Part shown: one piece after another, positions 34,467-42,615 of the stretch
Layout of the letters: each line of letters begins with the position of its first letter
How positions within the stretch are numbered: position 1 is the stretch's first letter
Source of the DNA: Dokdonella sp.
GTDB taxonomy: Bacteria > Pseudomonadota > Gammaproteobacteria > Xanthomonadales > Rhodanobacteraceae
Reading direction: 5' to 3'
NCBI RefSeq assembly: GCF_019634845.1
Contig: NZ_JAHCAQ010000012.1
Span: forward strand, 1 to 64,000
Length of the DNA stretch: 64,000 nt
Notes under the pieces: generated by a model
What the model was told of the DNA's origin: nothing
Database searches by the model: none
Seen by the model: the letters and a program-made list of their open reading frames with translations, nothing else
Translations under genes and position numbers: made by a program

Positions 34467-34635
34467 ATGAAGTCCTGAACTCCGAATCGAGTCGCGCGGG
34501 CGTGCCATGCACCGGGCCTCGCCAATCAGACCCGCAACGATTGCCGCGTTGGATGCGGCCAGCAGGCAGACCAGGGATGGCCGCAGGGATTGCTAAGGAC
34601 GAGGGCGGCCCATGGGCCGCCCTCTCTTTGGTTTT
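34467..34635 (+). ncRNA. Putative small RNA, repeat copy 2, with terminator
   Basis: This is the second copy of the element at 29341: core 34509-34584 with 73 of 76 positions identical. Its hairpin pairs 34601-34610 with 34615-34624 around a short CATG-type loop and is followed by TCTTTGGTTTT, a better T-tract than copy 1. The hairpin sequence differs from copy 1 by paired changes. It lies on the plus strand between two minus-strand genes, so it is not simply the end of an adjacent transcript. A CRP half-site 12-mer lies at 34393-34404. The rest of the gap 34190-34466 shows nothing else. Confidence 0.5.
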
Positions 34636-34669
34636 ATCGGGTGAACGACCAGTGCGTGCCTTCAAAAGC

Positions 34670-35932
34670 TCAGTCCGCTGTCATTCCAAAGCTGTCGTAG
34701 AAGATGTAATCCGCTTCGACGACGGTAGTTGGTGTGGATGAGCTCCCGCCGTGATTGATGCCATTGCCCAGTTGCCCCATCGCGTTATTGCCCCAGCAAC
34801 GTGCCGTATGATCTTGGAGGATCGCGCAGGTGTAGTTGCCATGGCCCGGAGCCGAGATTGCAATAACACCACTGGTCAGGCCGGTAACATCGACAGGTGT
34901 TGAGCACGGCAGCGGCGCCTGTAGTACGCACTCGTTTCCCAATTTTCCGCTGCCCTTTTCGCCCCAGCATTTGACGCCGCCGTTGGCCAAGGCGCAGGTG
35001 TGGCTTAACCCCATTGCAATGGCGGTTACGCCAGCTGGCAGGCCGACAACGGCGACGGGTATCTTGGAGTTGTTGGTGCTTCCGTTGCCGAGCACGTCGG
35101 AAGAATTGTTCCTTCCCCAGCACATCACGTTGCCGCTGACGATGGCGCAAGCATGGTCACTTGCGGCGGCGATTGCGGAGACGCCGCTGGACAGGCCCAC
35201 GACAGGCTCTGGAGTCAGATGTGTGCCAGAAGTGGTTCCCAGCCCCAACTGACCGCTCCCATTTGCTCCCCAGCACCATGCACCTCCGCCTGCGACAGCG
35301 CATGTGAAGTCGTCACCGGTCGCGACAGCCGCGATGTGAGATGAAGCAGAGAAACCATTTGCTCGCACGGGAACATTGCGATCGATCCTCGTCCCGTCGC
35401 CAAGTAGGCCGCTACCGTTGGGCCCCCCCCAGCACCAGAGAGAGTCCATGTTCGTGATACGACGAATTGCGCAAGTGTGATGGTAGTTCGAGCTGACGGA
35501 CACAATATTCGCGTCCAGTTCGTTGGCAGCGGTCGGTGATGGATTCATCGCGTAAATGCTGTAGTCGTAAATTGGGGGTGCTCTCCCATCTCCCAAGACG
35601 TTGACATCCGCATTTATGAGGCCGCCCCAGCAGCGAACACCACCATTCTCTATCGCACACGAATGATGATCGCCGCTCGCTACCGCTGTTGCACCGTGCA
35701 ACGTGCGTACCGGTGCCGGTGTTGCGCGCCTCGTGTTCGACTTCCTGCCATCGCCCAAAGCGAACGCGGTGTACATGCCCCAACATTGAACTTGGCCGTT
35801 CGCCATGGTTGCGCAGGCGTGGTAAGGGCCTGCGGCAATGCTCTGTATTCCCTGCAATGGGCCGGCAACTGCCGAGGACGCCGTCATCAAACAGCAGATC
35901 GCCAGAATTTGCGTGGTGGATCGGGAAGCCAT
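34670..35932 (-). CDS. Exported RCC1-repeat beta-propeller protein
   Basis: The 420-residue protein has a signal peptide and about six to seven RCC1-type blades, each with the pattern C-A-x-x-x-x-G-x-x-x-C-W-G (CAIENGGVRCWG, CAVAGGGAWCWG, CAIVSGNVMCWG, CALANGGVKCWG). The paired cysteines per blade would form disulfides, fitting an exported protein and a DsbC-like gene upstream in the same run. The tail ADYIFYDSFGMTAD is a divergent form of the window's C-terminal motif. ATG 35932 follows GGAG by six bases; an ATG 12 bases earlier is less well placed. Composition is visibly less GC-rich than its neighbours. Binding partner unknown. Confidence 0.82.
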   Translation of the reverse strand: MASRSTTQILAICCLMTASSAVAGPLQGIQSIAAGPYHACATMANGQVQCWGMYTAFALGDGRKSNTRRATPAPVRTLHGATAVASGDHHSCAIENGGVRCWGGLINADVNVLGDGRAPPIYDYSIYAMNPSPTAANELDANIVSVSSNYHHTCAIRRITNMDSLWCWGGPNGSGLLGDGTRIDRNVPVRANGFSASSHIAAVATGDDFTCAVAGGGAWCWGANGSGQLGLGTTSGTHLTPEPVVGLSSGVSAIAAASDHACAIVSGNVMCWGRNNSSDVLGNGSTNNSKIPVAVVGLPAGVTAIAMGLSHTCALANGGVKCWGEKGSGKLGNECVLQAPLPCSTPVDVTGLTSGVIAISAPGHGNYTCAILQDHTARCWGNNAMGQLGNGINHGGSSSTPTTVVEADYIFYDSFGMTAD

Positions 35933-35988
35933 GGGTAACTCCATCCAGGAAGAAATTTTTTCATTGGCCAATGTGGATCGGAAAGCCG

Positions 35989-37185
35989 TCAGCGCTCGAA
36001 CGCATCCTTGAAGATGTCGTCGCGTACGTAACGCTCCATCGTCGGTGTCCCGAGGCTCGGGGCGGGTGGGGCGGGGGTTGTCTGGCCGCCGATCATCAGG
36101 ACGCTGCCGTCAAGCAGACGCACGGCTGCGGCACTGCGGCGCGCATGGGTCATGCCGGACACTTCATGAACAGTTTTCGTAACGGGGTCGTAGATGCGAG
36201 CGGAGGCCTTGGGTATCGGCCACATGTTGTCAATGCCGCCGGCGATCAGCAGTGTGCCGTCGGCCAATACGGTGGCAGTGTGATCCATGGCGCCCGAGCC
36301 ATAAGGCAGGGCGACCCCCGGCCGAGAGATGATTTCACCCGTTGCGATCACGAAGATGTCGCAGGAATAGGCGACGCCATAGTCGACAGCGCCCGTTTGG
36401 TGCCCGCCGCAAAGAAGAACCTTACCATTCGGCATGGCGCTGCCCGTGTGATACGAGCGCGACCACCACATATAGGTTTGATCGCCGTTCCGATTTCGGG
36501 TGTACTTGAACGAATTCGTCGCGGGATCGTAGAGTTCCGCTGTGTCGAGCGCAGACAGATAGCCGCCATCAGGTGCGCTTGCGCCATAGCCTTTTCCGCC
36601 ATAGAACAGCACGCGCCCGTCGGCGAGCAGAGTCGCGGAATGGAACGCGCGCCGTTGCAGCATGCTCGGGCCGGGTGAAAAGGTGCCGGTCGCCGAGTCG
36701 TAGATTTCGGTGCTGGCCAGCGGCGTGGCGCAGATATCGTCGGCGCAGCCGCCGGCAATCATGACGCGTCCGTCCGCAAGGGGCGTCACGCTTGGCGCGA
36801 CGCGCGGGGTCGCAAGATTCGGCGTCGCAATGACCGAATTGTCCGCAGGGTCGAACACGATTCCTCGGTTATTCGTGTAGCAGAAGTCGCCGATCAGGAG
36901 CGCTTTTCCGTCTGGCAGCGAAGTGAAGGGTGCGCCGGGAAGCGAGAAAGGCAGTGTCGCGACCCGCGCGACGGTCGAGTGAGCAGGGTCGAACACGTAA
37001 ACGCCCCACCCATCTACGATAGCGACGCGACCGTCCTGCAGGAGCGTCGCCGCCGGCGTAGTCGCCGGCGCCTCCGCTTCATCGGTGTAATCGGGTGCTG
37101 GAACGAACACGCCATCCCAAGCACTGGCCGGCGCGGCAATCAGCGCGAGCAGCGCCATTGGCAGGAATTGACGAAACGCGGCCAT
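35989..37185 (-). CDS. Exported kelch-repeat beta-propeller protein
   Basis: The 398-residue product has a signal peptide (FLPMALLALIAAPASA) and kelch/galactose-oxidase-like blades. Repeats carry L-x-D-G-[RK]-V-x-[IL]-x-G-G, such as PLADGRVMIAGG, LLADGRVLFYGG, MPNGKVLLCGG and LLDGSVLMIGG. The copper-site residues of galactose oxidase are not evident, so catalysis is not claimed. It ends RDDIFKDAFER, matching the shared tail. It starts 15 bases after the DsbC-like gene and 56 bases before the RCC1 gene, so all three are probably cotranscribed. Confidence 0.82.
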   Translation of the reverse strand: MAAFRQFLPMALLALIAAPASAWDGVFVPAPDYTDEAEAPATTPAATLLQDGRVAIVDGWGVYVFDPAHSTVARVATLPFSLPGAPFTSLPDGKALLIGDFCYTNNRGIVFDPADNSVIATPNLATPRVAPSVTPLADGRVMIAGGCADDICATPLASTEIYDSATGTFSPGPSMLQRRAFHSATLLADGRVLFYGGKGYGASAPDGGYLSALDTAELYDPATNSFKYTRNRNGDQTYMWWSRSYHTGSAMPNGKVLLCGGHQTGAVDYGVAYSCDIFVIATGEIISRPGVALPYGSGAMDHTATVLADGTLLIAGGIDNMWPIPKASARIYDPVTKTVHEVSGMTHARRSAAAVRLLDGSVLMIGGQTTPAPPAPSLGTPTMERYVRDDIFKDAFER

Positions 37186-37200
37186 TGCAGGTTCTCCGTG

Positions 37201-38055
37201 TCAGTTCGCATCAAACATGGCATTGGTGCGTTCGAGCGCAGTCATGCGCTCCCGTAACGTTGCCATCCCTCGGTATGCAGATGTCGTGCCATCCGCGTAG
37301 ATCAGCGTCGGAGTGACGTAGCTGAAGTAGGCGCGCAGCACTCGCACTTCTCGATCCGGGTATTGGCATCCGGCCGGCGTCGATCGCGGGAACACGTGAT
37401 CGCCCATCGCCTGCCCCCACGCGCGAGCGCGATCGACTTGGCACCAGATCGACGCCACGATCGGGCGGTTTTCCTCGAACAGCGAACTCGGGAACACGTA
37501 GTACGGAATGCCGGCTGCTTTCATGTCCTTTTCGAACTTGCGGCACGGGATGCACTCGACGGCGCTCAGCACCGCTACTCGCACGGGCTTGTCCTTGCCG
37601 CCCATCAGGATTGCGTCGTGCCATGGCAAATGCGCCACTGCGCTTGCGTGCAGCGCATCAATAGCGTTCTGCGGCAGTGGCGCGCCCGTGCGCGCGTCGT
37701 GCCAGCCCATGACGCCGTTATTGGCTGAGACGCGGTTGTCGGCATCGACAAGCATCGGTGCGAGGTCCTCCTGGCCCGGCTTGCTGAGGTCATAGATGCC
37801 GGGAAACGGTGTCGGGCGGACGCGCATTCCGCGATAGCTTTGTTCGAGTCGCCGCATGGCGGTGGCGTCGTCGGTGACGGTGCCGGCATCGCGCTCGGTG
37901 GCTTGCGCTGGATGTGCGGCGTCGACTTGTTGCTGGCGAGGTTTCAAGCCGAGTTGTTGCAGCAGGCCGGAAGCGTCAACTGCGAGCGACTCCCGTGTGC
38001 CAAGCGCAGCCACTATGACGATTGCCGCGAGCGCAAAATGGCGAAGCGTACTCAC
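37201..38055 (-). CDS. DsbC-like periplasmic thioredoxin-fold protein
   Basis: The 284-residue protein has a signal peptide and a C-terminal thioredoxin fold. The redox pair is CIPC in SAVECIPCRKFEKDM (about residues 169-172), followed by DsbC-type landmarks: YYVFPSSLF, WCQVDRARAWG and an apparent cis-Pro turn YVTPTLIYADG. DsbC shuffles disulfides in exported proteins. An N-terminal region of about 140 residues has no family I recognise, so the dimerisation domain is not obviously DsbC-like. The gene overlaps the lipoprotein gene by 4 bases. Its likely clients include the Cys-rich RCC1 protein downstream; that link is inference. Confidence 0.75.
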   Translation of the reverse strand: MSTLRHFALAAIVIVAALGTRESLAVDASGLLQQLGLKPRQQQVDAAHPAQATERDAGTVTDDATAMRRLEQSYRGMRVRPTPFPGIYDLSKPGQEDLAPMLVDADNRVSANNGVMGWHDARTGAPLPQNAIDALHASAVAHLPWHDAILMGGKDKPVRVAVLSAVECIPCRKFEKDMKAAGIPYYVFPSSLFEENRPIVASIWCQVDRARAWGQAMGDHVFPRSTPAGCQYPDREVRVLRAYFSYVTPTLIYADGTTSAYRGMATLRERMTALERTNAMFDAN

Positions 38056-38846
38056 GGCGCGGTGGCCTCAGCGAGCACCTGCTGGTTGGGTCCGATCAAT
38101 TGCACCTTCATGATGTGCGCGATCACCGCATGGTTGTTGTCCTGCGTCGAACGCGCGAAGGCATGGATTTTCAGCGAAAGCTTCCTATATTGGCCAACGA
38201 ACTTTTCGATGTCCTTGGCGATGGCTTCGTCGGCGATTGGAATGAAGCGGTAGGCCGACGTATTGTCGAAACCTAGTGTGTAGTTGCCGCCATAACCAAA
38301 ATCGCTGATATAGCCGTAACCACCGTCGCTGAGCAACGCAGTGTTGACGGGAAAGCCTTTGCGATTGAAGTCGTAGTGCCCAAGGTCGGGTGACGAATCG
38401 GTCCAGAGCAGGTAGGGGTGCGCCTTCGCCTCGGCGATGTTCGCGTCGATCTTCGGCGTGAGCGCGGTGAGCAGGTCGCGCTTGCGGAAGCTGTCCTGCG
38501 TTGCGCGGTAATCGCTCGAATATTGCATCGCCAATTGTTCGTAGTCGGGCGGCAGGCCGGAGTTCGCCGCGTACAGGAACATGAGCTGGCTGGCGTCGGT
38601 GATCGGTATGTAGGCCGAATCCGGTGTGGACGGATCAGGTTGCGGCAGGGCGGCGAGGCGGGCTTTTTCCGCGTTCGCGCGCGCTTCCTGCTCGGCTTTC
38701 TGTCGCGCTTGGTCCATTGCGTAGGGCGTCAGTGCCTCCGCCACGGTTTTAGGTTGCGAGGTCGGCGCTGCTTCGCGCGAGCACGCGGCGAGCAGGGCGG
38801 CGGCGAAGGTGGAAAAGACAATCTGAGCGAAACCGACCGCACGCAT
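38052..38846 (-). CDS. Lipoprotein of unknown function
   Basis: The 264-residue product has a lipoprotein signal ending in LLAAC, then a charged helical stretch (QARQKAEQEARANAEKARL), then a mixed domain with FPVNTALLSDGGYGY. I do not recognise the family. ATG 38846 follows AAGGAG with good spacing and overlaps the stop of the upstream membrane-protein gene by one base (TGATG). It overlaps the DsbC-like gene by 4 bases, so the three genes are tightly coupled and the products may form an envelope complex. Confidence 0.75.
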   Translation of the reverse strand: MRAVGFAQIVFSTFAAALLAACSREAAPTSQPKTVAEALTPYAMDQARQKAEQEARANAEKARLAALPQPDPSTPDSAYIPITDASQLMFLYAANSGLPPDYEQLAMQYSSDYRATQDSFRKRDLLTALTPKIDANIAEAKAHPYLLWTDSSPDLGHYDFNRKGFPVNTALLSDGGYGYISDFGYGGNYTLGFDNTSAYRFIPIADEAIAKDIEKFVGQYRKLSLKIHAFARSTQDNNHAVIAHIMKVQLIGPNQQVLAEATAP

Positions 38847-39685
38847 CACGAATTCTCCTTCGGGAAAGCGACAAAGGCTCGCCAACTGCGCCAGGCGAGA
38901 TAGGCGCTGATTGCAACGATCAGGTAGAAGCCGGAGCCGAGCGATGCCGCCTCCATGACTCCTTCCATCGCGCTTTGAATGGCTTGCCGCTCCAAGTCTC
39001 CAAAGTCGGCTTGCCGGCCGAACATCCCGGCGGCTCGCTCCCGCGCGGCTTGCGCGGCGAAATAGTTGTTTACGCTGACGAAGATGCGCAGCACCGTGAA
39101 CACGACAAAGGCAAGAGGCAATGCGCCGGCGAGACGGGTCAGGCGTTTGTGGGCAAACACTGCGGCGAAGGGGCCGGCCAGACACAACAGGCCCAGCAAG
39201 CTGAGCGCTCCGTGCTCCTTGAGGCGCAGCTTTGCGATGCTATTCATGTCCAGGCTAGATAAGTCCCAAAAACTCAAGCCGGCGGTGTCATAGGAGATGC
39301 CGCTGACGCTGGCGAGCGTGAACCATGCCAGCACGAGCGCGCAGGCGGCGATCAGCGGATACAAACCCATGCGCTGCTTGAGCGTCAGTGCCGCGGCTTG
39401 CGCCTTTTCCGCAATGCCGGGGCCGTGCTCGCGTGCGAGATCGGTGAGCCGTTCGACGGCGTTCTGTGTTTGGCCGGTATCTGCCGCGACGCGAATGGCG
39501 GCGATGCTGCCATCGCCATCCAGATGCAGTTCCACCGGCTGATTGACGGCAGGCGCGACCGAGGATTGCCACAGGCCTTCCAATCGGAATGGATACTGCT
39601 TGCTATTTGCGACGATCAGGCCGGGCGTGTCGGAAGGTGTCTTGATGACGACGCCCCGCAGGCTGGTCGGATGCTGTTCGTTCAT
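38846..39685 (-). CDS. Membrane protein with N-terminal beta domain, unknown function
   Basis: The 279-residue protein has a soluble N-terminal beta-rich domain (about 1-75: RGVVIKTPSDTPGLIVANSK, then VELHLDGDGSI) that looks OB- or cold-shock-like. A charged helix follows, then about four membrane spans (around 100-120, 155-172, 178-198 and 245-265). No catalytic motif is seen. It is the first gene of the five-gene minus-strand run ending at 34670 and lies divergent from the kinase-regulator gene with 182 bases between. ATG 39685 (MNEQHPTS) is taken because upstream codons would run into that gap. Confidence 0.7.
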   Translation of the reverse strand: MNEQHPTSLRGVVIKTPSDTPGLIVANSKQYPFRLEGLWQSSVAPAVNQPVELHLDGDGSIAAIRVAADTGQTQNAVERLTDLAREHGPGIAEKAQAAALTLKQRMGLYPLIAACALVLAWFTLASVSGISYDTAGLSFWDLSSLDMNSIAKLRLKEHGALSLLGLLCLAGPFAAVFAHKRLTRLAGALPLAFVVFTVLRIFVSVNNYFAAQAARERAAGMFGRQADFGDLERQAIQSAMEGVMEAASLGSGFYLIVAISAYLAWRSWRAFVAFPKENS

Positions 39686-39867
39686 TCGTGGTGTCCGTGG
39701 ATGATGTACTTGTGCAACGCTGTCGCTGCGATGCAGGCGCCGTCCCCACGATGCCCACACGGAACTCACACGAATCGCAAGGCATTGATCTGTAATGATG
39801 TTTGCCCCAATGCGGCGGCCGTTCTACAGTGCGCCGAGGTACACAAAGGGGCGGACCCGTGGAGAAA

Positions 39868-42591
39868 ATGGACGGCATGCGCGAGGCGGGCGGTGCGGTA
39901 TTCCGCTGGACGTTCGGGGTGGTCGAGTTCAACGAGGCGGCGTGGGAATTGCGCGTTGGCGGCATGGCGGTGGACATCGAGCGGCGGCCGCTCGACGTGC
40001 TGGGTTGCTTGCTGCGGCACGCCGGCGAGGTCGTCACCAAGGACGAATTGCTCGACGCGGCGTGGTCCGGGCGCATCGTTGTCGAGGGCGCATTGACCAA
40101 CGCGATCGGCAAGTTGCGCAAGGCGATCGGCGACGAAGAGCAACGCATCATCGCGACAGTGCCGCGTGTCGGCTATCGGTTCCTGGGTAAGGTCGAACGG
40201 CGGCTCATCGAGCGCCGCGCGGCCGGCACGCAGCTCGCGACCGGAGACGCGGTGCCGCGGCGTCCCAACTGGCGGCTGGCGCAGCCGCTCGACCAGTCCG
40301 GAGCGGGCGAGGTCTGGCTGGCCGAGCATGCGAAGACACACGAGCGGCGCGTGTTCAAGTTCAGTTTCGACGGCAGCCGGCTCGCTTCGCTCAAGCGCGA
40401 GGCGACGATTGCGCGCCTGCTGCACGACAGCCTCGGCGCACGCGAGGAATTCGTGCGCGTCGTCGACTGGGATTTCGAGGACGCGCCGTATTTCATCGAA
40501 TCCGAATACGGCGGTCCGAATCTCGAACAGTGGGTGGAGTCGAAGGGTGGTCTCGCGTCGGTCCCGATGCAGCAGCGCATCGAATTGCTGGCGAAGGTCG
40601 CCGACGCCGTCGGCGCGGCGCACGAGCTTGGCGTGTTGCACAAGGATCTCAAGCCGGCGAACGTGCTCGTCCACGAAACTGCCGATGGCGCGACGCCGCG
40701 GCTGGTCGATTTCGGCAGCGGACGCGTGCTCGATCCCGGCCGGCTCGAAGCGCTCGGCATCACCCGGCTCGGTCTCACCCAGACGCAAACGATGGCGAGC
40801 GAGCTGACCGGCACGCCGCTCTATCTCGCGCCGGAATTGCTTGCCGGCCAGGTGCCGACGGTGCGCTCGGATATCTACGCGCTCGGCGTCATGCTCTATC
40901 AGTTACGTGTCGGCGACCTGCGGAGGCCGCTCTCGGCAGGGTGGGAAAGCGATATCGACGATCCACTGCTGCGTGAGGACATCGCGAGCGCCGCGAACGG
41001 CAATCCCGATCTTCGCTTCGACTCGGCGCGTTCGCTTGCGGCAAACTTGCGTTCACTCAATTTGCGCTCGCTCGCCGTTGCTGCGGCACTTGAGCGCGAG
41101 CAACGCGAGCAGCGCGCGCAAACGCGTTCGCGGCGCAGGCGAAGATGGCTAACGCTTGCCTTCGCCTCGATGACGTGTGGGTTGGCTGTCGCAATTGGCA
41201 TGTATCGGCAGGTGGCCACCGCGAACGCCCGCGCGGAGCACGAGGCGCGCATCGCCGCCGCCGTCAATCGGTTCCTCAACGAGGATGTACTGGCGGTTGC
41301 CAGTCCGATGCGTGGCGGACGTGCCGGCATCAGTGTACAGGAAGCGCTCGATGCGGCCGCTCCCCGCATCGATGCGCGATTCGGGGCGATGCCGGAAATT
41401 TCGGGTGCGCTGCACCGGACGTTGGGTGATGTTTACTACCAGATCTCGGATTTTCCGGCCGCGATCGCGCAATTCTCGGCGGCGGCCACGCAGTTCGCCA
41501 AGGCCGAGGGCGATTCTTCGGTCGATACGGTCGCCGCGCGCGTTCTGCAAGCGCAAGTCATGGCTCACGCGGGTCGTTTCGAGGAAGCAGGCGCAATGCT
41601 CGATGCGACAGCGCCACTGGTAGAGAAGTTGGCGCGTGAGCAGCCGATGTTACGCGTCAATGAAGACTTGGCACGGGCCTGGATCGCTTTCAACACGATG
41701 CGTTTCGATGCCGCTATTGCTCCGCTCGAAGATGCCGCACAGCGCCTTGTTGGCATTCCGGATGCTGGTCGTGACATCGCCGCGACGGTCGAGCAGGCTC
41801 TGACATCGGCGCGTTCCCGCCTGGGATTGCCGTCGGAATCACTCGAGCAGACGCAGCAGCGGCTACTCGCGAAGATCGAGGGCGAGCAAGGGCGCAGCGC
41901 ACCCATGTCGCTGGGTGCGCGCCATCTGCTGGCGCGCATCCAGGTGTTGCGAGGCAAGGGTCGAGAGATGGAGCAGACCTATCTCGATCTTGCTCGCGAT
42001 TTCAATCGTGTGCTTGGCCCCGAGAACGAGAACACGCTGCTGGTCATGCACGGGCTTGCCAACGTCTATGCCAAGCTCGAGCGCTGGGACGATTGCGCGC
42101 GTAATGCGCGGATCGCCTACGAAGGACTGAATCGCCGCGTCGGGCCGGACCATATTGGCACGCTCAATGCGCTGGATACGCTCGCGCTTGCCGAATTCCG
42201 TTTGGGTCACGTCGACGAGGCGTCGCGGTTGTTCGAAACCGGAATCGAGCGGTTGCGCGCGTCCAAGAACAAATTGAGCGGCTTGCTGCTTTCGGCGTTC
42301 GAAATCAATCTGGCCTATGTGCGGCTCGCTCAAGATCGGCGCGATGAAGCGGCCGCGCTCGTTACCGATGTGCGCGAGCATGGAGGTACCCTCCTTGAAA
42401 AGGATACCGATGCGGCAGGTGAGCTGGCGTGCCTGGAGGGCCGAATCGCGATGTTGTCCGGCAACGTTGCGTTGGGCATGGCGAAGTTGAGCGAAGGGGT
42501 CGCGCTGCTTGAGAAGCAGAATCCCGACAGTTACTGGGTCATTCGCGAAGCCAAGGCGGCGATGCTCCAAAAGCCGAGCAACGCGCCCTGA
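39868..42591 (+). CDS. One-component regulator: OmpR-type DNA-binding domain + Ser/Thr kinase + membrane span + TPR-like repeats
   Basis: The 907-residue protein combines four modules. A winged helix (about 10-105; RRPLDVLGCLLRHAGEVVTK, VPRVGYRF) resembles OmpR/CadC effector domains. A Hanks-type kinase follows (about 130-400): putative Lys164 in RVFKFSF, catalytic Asp260 in HKDLKPANVL, metal Asp281 in DFGSGR, and an APE-type LAPELL. One membrane span lies about 429-448 after an Arg-rich stop, then TPR-like helices to the end, predicted periplasmic. CadC-like proteins bind DNA while membrane-anchored; the inserted kinase is the unusual part. ATG 39868 is chosen; GTG 39859 with AAGGGG upstream is an alternative. 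It is divergent from the envelope-protein operon and is a candidate regulator of it. Confidence 0.88.
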   Translation: MDGMREAGGAVFRWTFGVVEFNEAAWELRVGGMAVDIERRPLDVLGCLLRHAGEVVTKDELLDAAWSGRIVVEGALTNAIGKLRKAIGDEEQRIIATVPRVGYRFLGKVERRLIERRAAGTQLATGDAVPRRPNWRLAQPLDQSGAGEVWLAEHAKTHERRVFKFSFDGSRLASLKREATIARLLHDSLGAREEFVRVVDWDFEDAPYFIESEYGGPNLEQWVESKGGLASVPMQQRIELLAKVADAVGAAHELGVLHKDLKPANVLVHETADGATPRLVDFGSGRVLDPGRLEALGITRLGLTQTQTMASELTGTPLYLAPELLAGQVPTVRSDIYALGVMLYQLRVGDLRRPLSAGWESDIDDPLLREDIASAANGNPDLRFDSARSLAANLRSLNLRSLAVAAALEREQREQRAQTRSRRRRRWLTLAFASMTCGLAVAIGMYRQVATANARAEHEARIAAAVNRFLNEDVLAVASPMRGGRAGISVQEALDAAAPRIDARFGAMPEISGALHRTLGDVYYQISDFPAAIAQFSAAATQFAKAEGDSSVDTVAARVLQAQVMAHAGRFEEAGAMLDATAPLVEKLAREQPMLRVNEDLARAWIAFNTMRFDAAIAPLEDAAQRLVGIPDAGRDIAATVEQALTSARSRLGLPSESLEQTQQRLLAKIEGEQGRSAPMSLGARHLLARIQVLRGKGREMEQTYLDLARDFNRVLGPENENTLLVMHGLANVYAKLERWDDCARNARIAYEGLNRRVGPDHIGTLNALDTLALAEFRLGHVDEASRLFETGIERLRASKNKLSGLLLSAFEINLAYVRLAQDRRDEAAALVTDVREHGGTLLEKDTDAAGELACLEGRIAMLSGNVALGMAKLSEGVALLEKQNPDSYWVIREAKAAMLQKPSNAP

Positions 42592-42615
42592 CATCGGTTG
42601 GGCAAGATCGGATCG

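Noticed and set aside
29341-34635. The duplicated elements as ends of an insertion sequence or transposon
   Set aside because: No transposase gene lies between them, the copies are direct rather than inverted, and each ends in a terminator hairpin, not in transposon-type ends.
35989-37185. Kelch protein as a galactose oxidase
   Set aside because: Only the propeller repeats match; the Cys-Tyr cofactor and copper ligands could not be identified.
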